In this document: one piece after another, positions 7,037 through 10,790 of the stretch
Layout: each line of letters starts with the position of its first letter
Position numbering within the stretch: position 1 is the stretch's first letter
Source: UBA11855 sp964591705
GTDB lineage: Archaea; Thermoproteota; Bathyarchaeia; Bathyarchaeales; Bathycorpusculaceae
Reading direction: 5' to 3'
NCBI GenBank assembly: GCA_964591705.1
Contig: CAZQCX010000050.1
Location: 1-10,790 of the forward strand
DNA: 10,790 nucleotides
Program-made: the position numbers and the translations under genes
The notes under the pieces: generated by a model
Told to the model about the DNA's origin: nothing
What the model saw: the letters and a program-made list of their open reading frames with translations, nothing else
Databases searched by the model: none

Positions 7037-8326
7037 TTATTCTATCTCTTTCTCGGTTCTTGCGGATCCTCGCCCCTTGAATTTGATTTTCGCTGTTAGG
7101 ATTTTTTCGGTGGCGAAGAGGCGTGAGGCAACGTACATGACGACAAGAGTAAATGCTGTAACATATGCAATCCCAAGGGTCACTGTGAGAAAGTCTCCTG
7201 CAATCACTGCTTTGCTGGCGATAATGGGTTGACTGTAAGGAATTGCAAAGAGAACTGCTTTGACTGGAAAAGGCAACGTATTGATATCGATGTACATTAG
7301 AGCTAGGGAAGGTATGAAAATCAGGGGGTAGACGTAACCAACAAGTGCTGTTGCACTCCGAACGTCTTCTGCGAAAGCTGACATTATCACTGCGAGTGCC
7401 AAGCCTGATAGCAAAGTCACGAAAAGCGTAATTCCGAGCAGGGCGTAGCCGAGAACCGAAGGCACTAATTCCAATGCGACCAAGTCGATTCCGGATCCAA
7501 CGTCCCACCCCGTGGTCATTGATCCAAGCATGTAGCTGTAGCCAATCATGTAAGCCAGTGCTCCAACGCCTGAAACTATTGCCGCGCTGGTCAGTTTTCC
7601 CATGAGAATTGCGAATCTGTCAACTGGCAACGTTAGAAGTGTTTCCAAGGTTTTTCCCTCTTTTTCCATCGCCACAGAAGTAGCTGCGATCTGCATTGAG
7701 TAAGTGAGCAAAATCATAATTGTTACTGGAAGCGCTATCGACTGTGAAATCATTAGACTGGAGAGCACAGCGGGATCCACGTTGGGTTGAATCTCTCCTT
7801 TGATTATGGCAGACTGAATAGTGTAAACAGAGTCCGGCGCAACTATCCTATTGAAATTGTGAACTCTGCTGGTAACTCCTGCTGAGCCAAGATTGGAGAA
7901 AATTCCGCCAATAGTAAACTCGCCGAAGACGTTGATTTTCGCGATGACAGTTTGATCGCCGGACAAGCGCTTAGTCATGTTATCGCTGAACCCAGGCGGG
8001 ATCTCGATGAACTGCGTGCTATTGTTCGCAGCCAACAAGCCTCGGTCGACCGCTTCTTGCGGCGAAATGTTCTCTGCAACTGTCACAGTGGCGTTGAAAT
8101 CCAAGTAGGCTATCAGGATTTTGCTCCAGTTGCCTTGGTCATTGTCTAATATGAGGAGCGTGGCTTCTCTTGCTTCTTCGATGGCTGTCTGCTGTGCGTA
8201 TCCCATCACCGCACCCATGGCTGGAAAGAGAATCAGGGGGACTACTATCATCCCTATCAGGATTTTTGGGTCGCGCACCAATTCTCTTAGCTCTTTGAAG
8301 AGTATGTTGCCAAATCCCTTAAGCAT
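7037..8326 (-). CDS. ABC-2 type exporter permease (NatB-like)
   Basis: This is the membrane half of an ABC exporter, with 429 residues and the ABC-2 layout of NatB-type permeases. A short cytoplasmic N-terminus with an amphipathic ILFKELRELVRDPK helix (8-21) leads into TM1 (about 22-44). A large outward domain (about 45-194, mixed alpha/beta with several Asn/Thr sites) follows. Then come TM2 (195-219), the cytoplasmic coupling element EKEGKTLETLLTLPV (221-235), TM3 (about 241-265), a long hydrophobic stretch (285-320), TM5 (about 325-345) and the last TM (383-405), with a basic tail. The KTLETLLTLPV segment is diagnostic for this family and is expected to contact the ATPase. The start codon lies inside the end of the ATPase gene (8-base overlap), indicating translational coupling. 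The substrate cannot be told; relatives export sodium ions, drugs or lipids. The overlapping 183-codon frame at 6957-7508 is a shadow. Confidence 0.88.
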   Translation of the reverse strand: MLKGFGNILFKELRELVRDPKILIGMIVVPLILFPAMGAVMGYAQQTAIEEAREATLLILDNDQGNWSKILIAYLDFNATVTVAENISPQEAVDRGLLAANNSTQFIEIPPGFSDNMTKRLSGDQTVIAKINVFGEFTIGGIFSNLGSAGVTSRVHNFNRIVAPDSVYTIQSAIIKGEIQPNVDPAVLSSLMISQSIALPVTIMILLTYSMQIAATSVAMEKEGKTLETLLTLPVDRFAILMGKLTSAAIVSGVGALAYMIGYSYMLGSMTTGWDVGSGIDLVALELVPSVLGYALLGITLFVTLLSGLALAVIMSAFAEDVRSATALVGYVYPLIFIPSLALMYIDINTLPFPVKAVLFAIPYSQPIIASKAVIAGDFLTVTLGIAYVTAFTLVVMYVASRLFATEKILTAKIKFKGRGSARTEKEIE

Positions 8327-9041
8327 AGCCTATCACCTTTGCAAAAACCTCTTCCAAGTTAGCGCTGCTGTAGCGGGTTTTGAGTTCCGCGGGCTCACCT
8401 TCGACAACTATCTCTCCTTTGTTTATGAGCGCGACATGATTGCATAGGTATTCAACTTCAAGCATGTTGTGGCTGCTAAGTAAGACCGTTACCCCCTGCG
8501 ATCTAACGTATTGTTTGATTGTTTGTCGGACATGATATGCGTGCAGCACGTCGAGGCCGCTTGCGGGTTCGTCCAATACTGCAAGCCTCGGTTTGCTCAT
8601 CAGCGCCCTTGCAACCAACAATCGTCGTTTCATGCCTTTGCTATATGTTTTTGCTTTGTCTCCTAAGCGATTGCCTAAGCCGCTGATCTCAGCCGCTTGT
8701 TCAACTGCTTCGCTTGCATTGCCGGTTATGAATTTCGCCATAAACTCTAGGTATTCCTTTCCGGAAAGGTTTGGGTATGGTCCCGCTTCTTCTGGAAGAT
8801 AACTTAGTATTTTCCGCACTTCTGAAGCCTGTGAAACTGCGTCCAGCCCGAAAACTTTCATAGAACCTGACGTGGGTAGAATCAGGGTACTGACAATGCG
8901 TAATGCTGTGGTTTTTCCTGCTCCGTTGGGTCCTATTAAACCAAAGATTTCGCCTTGGTTTATGTTGAAGGACAAGCCGTTCAAGGCTCGAATGTTACCA
9001 AATTGTTTGACAAGTCTTCTCGCTTCAACGGCGGTACTCAC
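8319..9041 (-). CDS. ABC transporter ATP-binding protein (NatA/CcmA-like)
   Basis: This is a 240-residue soluble ATPase that drives the permease encoded next. In order it shows Walker A GPNGAGKTT (37-45), a Q-loop region YLPEE (81-85) with Glu where many ABC proteins have Gln, a degenerate signature YSKGMKRR (133-140) in place of LSGGQ, Walker B LAVLDEP (153-159, catalytic E158), D-loop SGLD (161-164) and the switch histidine H191. The YLPEE and YSKGM forms are common in exporters of the NatA/CcmA type, so the protein should be active. The C-terminus ends NLEEVFAKVIGY, the usual short tail. The start is GTG at 9041, chosen because GGTG lies seven bases upstream and MSTAVEARRLVKQFG gives the normal N-terminus. 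The stop overlaps the permease start. Confidence 0.93.
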   Translation of the reverse strand: MSTAVEARRLVKQFGNIRALNGLSFNINQGEIFGLIGPNGAGKTTALRIVSTLILPTSGSMKVFGLDAVSQASEVRKILSYLPEEAGPYPNLSGKEYLEFMAKFITGNASEAVEQAAEISGLGNRLGDKAKTYSKGMKRRLLVARALMSKPRLAVLDEPASGLDVLHAYHVRQTIKQYVRSQGVTVLLSSHNMLEVEYLCNHVALINKGEIVVEGEPAELKTRYSSANLEEVFAKVIGYA

Positions 9042-9048
9042 CCAAATC

Positions 9049-9086
9049 CACCCTTGTCTTCCCCATGCCCATAATGCTTATTTAAG
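9049..9086 (-). promoter_or_regulatory. Promoter and ribosome binding site of the ABC exporter operon
   Basis: The minus strand has CTTAAATAAGC (about 9076-9086), a good TATA box, and GGTG (9049-9052) as a Shine-Dalgarno before the GTG start. The expected transcription start near 9055 leaves a leader of about 14 nt. Confidence 0.6.
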
Positions 9087-9143
9087 GTTTTACCGCGTGT
9101 CATGTCATGTTTCGATTGTTGCAGTTTCTGGGTTGGGCTGAAT

Positions 9144-9169
9144 ATGCTTCACAGCCTTTGCGGAAGCAT
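9144..9169. repeat. Inverted repeat with 7-bp arms
   Basis: ATGCTTC (9144-9150) and GAAGCAT (9163-9169) are perfect inverted copies separated by 12 bases. The element lies about 60 bases upstream of the ABC operon TATA box. It could be an operator for a dimeric regulator or an RNA hairpin; no T-tract follows, so an intrinsic terminator is not suggested. Arms of this length also arise by chance. Confidence 0.3.
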
Positions 9170-9535
9170 GAATGGCCAAGCCAACTTCTCCGCTCGTCAA
9201 CTTCACTGTTGAGCCATCTGGGAAACCTGCCCCGTAACGTGGGGGGTAACGGGAAGCATTCACTAGACAACCAGTTGCCCCTCCGCAGAAGACCAGAACG
9301 TGACATTAGAAACATAACATGGCACCGCTAGAAATCCAAAACCCGGTCTTTTTAGGATGATCGGGAATTAGATGTTGAAATTGTCCCAATTACAGGTCGA
9401 AGCAGTTTCCCGCATTTCGAACGATTGCAGCAGTTGTTCTTGAACATTATTGCACGTGTCAAAGAACTTGGTGAGAACGGTTTTTGAAGAATAGGTTGGT
9501 CGGGAGGGCAGGATTTGAACCTGCGACAGTCCGGT

Positions 9536-9585
9536 TTCTGCTTGTTAGCCTGACAGGCTGGATGATACCCACCATGGGTGGATTT
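9536..9585 (-). other. Canonical 50-nt intron at position 37/38 of tRNA-Tyr
   Basis: The loop sequence CTGT (32-35) pairs with intron GCAG (4 bp, one G-U). The bulges are AGA and AAA, cut after the second base to leave G37 and A38. The outer helix is the anticodon stem TCCGG/CCGGA. The intron body folds into two small hairpins, CCACC-cat-GGTGG and AGCCT-gtc-AGGCT, but has no helix directly next to the central pair, so this is a relaxed bulge-helix-bulge. Confidence 0.82.
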
Positions 9586-9592
9586 CTACAGC

Positions 9593-9622
9593 ATCTCCGC
9601 CAGCTAGGCATGCTAGCTGGCT
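9593..9622 (-). other. Non-canonical 30-nt intron at position 30/31 of tRNA-Tyr
   Basis: The intron is almost entirely a hairpin: GCCAGCTAG and CTAGCTGGC pair over 9 bp around CATGC. Beside it, exon CTTC pairs with intron GGAG (4 bp, one G-U), flanked by three-base bulges CGA and ATG. Cutting each bulge after its second base, the archaeal endonuclease rule, gives exactly the boundaries that repair the anticodon stem. The outer helix is weak (G-C, A-U, then a mismatch). Confidence 0.88.
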
Positions 9623-9653
9623 CGGAAGCTCTGCCAGGCTGAGCTACCTCCCG

Positions 9654-10214
9654 ACAAAAACCATAACGATATTGCGAGAGAATTTATGTGTTTTGGCATT
9701 GTTGCGGAACATCAGCAAGCCTCGAATTGGGAGTATGGTCAACGAATGAAAAACAGGTTGCTGGGTGAGAATTTGAGGGCGAGGAGAAGTAACCAGCCAA
9801 ATCAACAGCGTGTTGACTTCAATGAATTTGCTAAATGGCTAACTCGTCGATGACTGAGACAAATACGATTATGAAAATGTCAGTAGGGCGAGGATTTAAC
9901 GATGAAAGGAACGTTCTTTGGGGTGCCCCGCTGTTGACGTAATTAGGGCATTTTGAATGCTACCTTGAGGCTGAAAGGGGTTCTTGTTTTCTGCTGAAGT
10001 TCTAGGCTTATTTTGGAAAATAGTCAGAAATTTCAATGGAGCGGCCTTTTTTCGCATTTATGCAAAGAAGTTGGAAACTGGCTGTCAAGAATTATGGACG
10101 GTTTGGCTTTCGCAGATGAATGCTCACGCAGCGATACTGAACCTATCGGGAGAATTCGCGGGAAGCACTGTCATCAGGGTACTTGAACCATTGCTTGGTC
10201 ATCATCAAGAGTAA
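9654..10214. other. Intergenic region between tRNA-Tyr and the TrmO-family gene
   Basis: Apart from the tRNA promoter I see no supported feature in this stretch. A plus-strand frame of 76 codons (9984-10214, TTG start) and a minus-strand ORF of 53 codons (9896-10057, begins MRKKAAPLKFL) both lack a Shine-Dalgarno sequence and family resemblance. No tRNA-like, CRISPR-like or insertion-sequence structure was found. It could hold a small RNA or a decayed gene; the sequence alone does not say. Confidence 0.5.
9681..9688 (-). promoter_or_regulatory. TATA box of tRNA-Tyr
   Basis: The minus strand reads CATAAATT, centred about 31 bases before the first tRNA base. The expected start site is about 5 nt upstream of the mature 5' end, leaving a short leader for RNase P. 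Confidence 0.6.
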
Positions 10215-10685
10215 TCAAGTGTTGAAGTTCTTCTTTTCCTCCAACTTTTTCCACCAAGCGGGTACTCGTGCATCTTTGGCTGCATCCCACAGGTCGTATG
10301 GTTTCAGATCTAAAACAGGGGTGCCATTGAAAGCATCTATTCCGCGAACAGTGAGAACATTGTTCTGGACGCTAACCAATTCGACCAATGTCAACCCAAT
10401 AGGGTTTGGTCTAAAGTTTGTCCGGGCTGCAAACACTCCCACTAGGGGCATGTCTCTTCTCCCGCGTGGGTGGACTTTGAGGGTCTTTCTCTGCTTTCTT
10501 GTTGTTTTGTTGAGCCAGAACAATACGTGAAGGTGCGAGTAATCGCTGATTCCATCTAGTGCGTTTGCCAAAGAGGGGTCAACTACAATTTTTGACAGTC
10601 GTGTCTTGTCTTTGACTTCGTCGCCGACCGCCTCAGTTTCCACTACTCCTATGGGTTTCAGCGACATTCGCTTTTTAAGAACCAA
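10215..10685 (-). CDS. trmO: TrmO/TsaA-family tRNA (t6A37) N6-methyltransferase
   Basis: The family uses SAM to methylate t6A at position 37 of tRNAs such as tRNA-Thr, giving m6t6A; characterised members are bacterial TrmO, so the archaeal role is inferred. The 156 residues cover the beta-barrel core and lack the extra C-terminal domain of E. coli TrmO, as usual in archaea. Motifs are KPIGVVET (10-17), LDGISDYSHLHVLFWL (43-58), the family signature HPRGRRDMPLVGVFAARTNF (72-91) followed by RPNPIGLTLVELV (92-104), and GIDAFNGTPVLDLKPY (115-130). The start is uncertain. TTG at 10685 has GGAG (10696-10699) ten bases upstream, while ATG at 10667, six codons in, gives the more typical N-terminus (MSLKPIGVV) but no Shine-Dalgarno. 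It is transcribed alone from a TATA box at 10721-10728. Confidence 0.9.
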   Translation of the reverse strand: MVLKKRMSLKPIGVVETEAVGDEVKDKTRLSKIVVDPSLANALDGISDYSHLHVLFWLNKTTRKQRKTLKVHPRGRRDMPLVGVFAARTNFRPNPIGLTLVELVSVQNNVLTVRGIDAFNGTPVLDLKPYDLWDAAKDARVPAWWKKLEEKKNFNT

Positions 10686-10695
10686 TAATTATCCG

Positions 10696-10728
10696 CTCCA
10701 GCTTTGGATGCCTGCTATTATTATTTAA
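10696..10728 (-). promoter_or_regulatory. Promoter and ribosome binding site of the TrmO-family gene
   Basis: The minus strand contains TTAAATAA (10721-10728) as TATA box and GGAG (10696-10699) as Shine-Dalgarno. A start site near 10698-10700 would place the Shine-Dalgarno at the very 5' end of the message. Confidence 0.5.
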
Positions 10729-10773
10729 GTCTTGGGCTCTGAGCTCTAGCTGTTTGTTGCTAGGGATTTGGCC

Positions 10774-10783
10774 AATATAAAAA
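10774..10783 (+). promoter_or_regulatory. TATA-like box pointing out of the window
   Basis: AATATAAAAA near the right edge is a strong archaeal TATA match on the plus strand. It would start a transcript just past position 10790, divergent from the TrmO-family gene. The gene itself is not in the window. The minus-strand reading (TTTTTATATT) is also possible but is far from any start codon. Confidence 0.35.
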
Positions 10784-10790
10784 CCCACTT

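Larger units (their letters stand above)
9042..9496. other. Intergenic region between the ABC operon and tRNA-Tyr
   Basis: Beyond the ABC promoter at its left end I see no gene. Two opposite-strand frames of 71-74 codons (9100-9315 minus, 9107-9331 plus) mirror each other and resemble no family. A 31-codon minus-strand ORF near 9450 contains a KCGKLL motif but lacks a Shine-Dalgarno sequence and a second CxxC. The stretch holds an imperfect hairpin at 9144-9169 and a GC-rich patch at 9230-9253 with a direct repeat of GTAACG. Confidence 0.5.
9497..9653 (-). tRNA. tRNA-Tyr (anticodon GUA) with two introns and encoded CCA
   Basis: The mature tRNA is assembled from exons 9623-9653, 9586-9592 and 9497-9535 and is 77 nt including CCA. 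Acceptor stem CGGGAGG/CCTCCCG, D-arm GCTC/GAGC with loop AGCCTGGCA, anticodon arm TCCGG-CTGTAGA-CCGGA, variable loop CTGTC and T-arm GCAGG-TTCAAAT-CCTGC are all perfectly paired. The GTA anticodon, C1-G72 pair and A73 are the identity set of archaeal tRNA-Tyr. CCA follows the discriminator in the DNA. Without removing the intron in the anticodon stem, A31 would face C39; removing exactly 30 nt restores G31-C39. A TATA box lies 30 bases upstream. No clear U-tract follows the gene. Confidence 0.95.

Noticed and set aside
6957..7508. Minus-strand 183-codon frame overlapping the ABC permease
   Set aside because: Its composition is Arg/Ser/Cys-rich as expected from an out-of-phase reading of hydrophobic codons; the permease frame explains the sequence.
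9359..9451. Minus-strand 31-codon ORF with CCNRSKCGKLL, reminiscent of a zinc ribbon
   Set aside because: There is only one usable cysteine pair, no second CxxC, no Shine-Dalgarno sequence, and it is shorter than any zinc-ribbon ribosomal protein I know.
9599..9621. 23-base near-perfect palindrome that could be an operator or recombination site
   Set aside because: It is fully explained as the hairpin of the tRNA-Tyr anticodon-stem intron.
9845..9915. Possible C/D box small RNA (CGATGA-like motifs and CTGA)
   Set aside because: The C and C' boxes do not fit RUGAUGA and the D/D' spacing is wrong for an archaeal sRNA.
9896..10057. Minus-strand 53-codon ORF beginning MRKKAAPLKFL
   Set aside because: There is no ribosome binding site, no promoter and no recognised family. 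A basic start alone is not evidence of a ribosomal protein.
9984..10214. Plus-strand 76-codon frame before the TrmO-family gene
   Set aside because: It has a TTG start without a Shine-Dalgarno sequence, no recognisable motif and no promoter; it could be a relic but this is unsupported.

Overview
The window is archaeal and most likely comes from the TACK side of the tree, for example a Bathyarchaeia-like lineage; that placement is inference. GatD and GatE form the archaea-only glutamyl-tRNA(Gln) amidotransferase. A eukaryote-type ribosomal protein, S30e, is present and is typical of Crenarchaeota/Thaumarchaeota-type archaea. A tRNA-Tyr is interrupted by two bulge-helix-bulge introns, one of them at a non-canonical position. 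TATA-like boxes sit about 25 bp upstream of most transcription units, and Shine-Dalgarno sequences of the GGTG/GGAG type are common.

Layout from left to right. Bases 1-328 are intergenic or hold at most one doubtful small ORF. Bases 329-5447 are a minus-strand block, read right to left: rps30e (ribosomal protein S30e, 53 aa, easily missed because a longer antisense-type reading frame masks it), elp3 (radical SAM tRNA wobble-uridine enzyme), gatD and gatE. elp3, gatD and gatE are tightly packed and look like one operon; rps30e and elp3 each have a promoter candidate. At 5754-7001 a plus-strand gene encodes a secreted TIM-barrel, glycoside-hydrolase-like protein of unknown substrate. It is preceded by a ten-codon leader ORF whose stop overlaps its start (ATGA). 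Convergent to it lies an ABC exporter operon (ATPase then ABC-2 permease, minus strand, 8-base overlap). Then come a quiet gap, the two-intron tRNA-Tyr(GUA) on the minus strand, a second gap without a convincing gene, and a TrmO/TsaA-family tRNA methyltransferase gene on the minus strand. A strong TATA-like element at the right edge points to a gene beyond the window.

The theme is translation, and tRNA in particular: Gln-tRNA formation (GatDE), wobble uridine modification (Elp3), a tRNA needing stepwise splicing, t6A37 methylation (TrmO) and a small-subunit ribosomal protein. The ABC exporter and the secreted barrel protein form an unrelated membrane/surface module.

I found no mobile element, CRISPR array, defence system or phage gene. 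The most notable signals are the two-intron tRNA-Tyr with an apparently obligatory splicing order, the hidden rps30e gene, the unclassified secreted barrel protein with its coupled mini-ORF, and a recurring very short-leader promoter layout.
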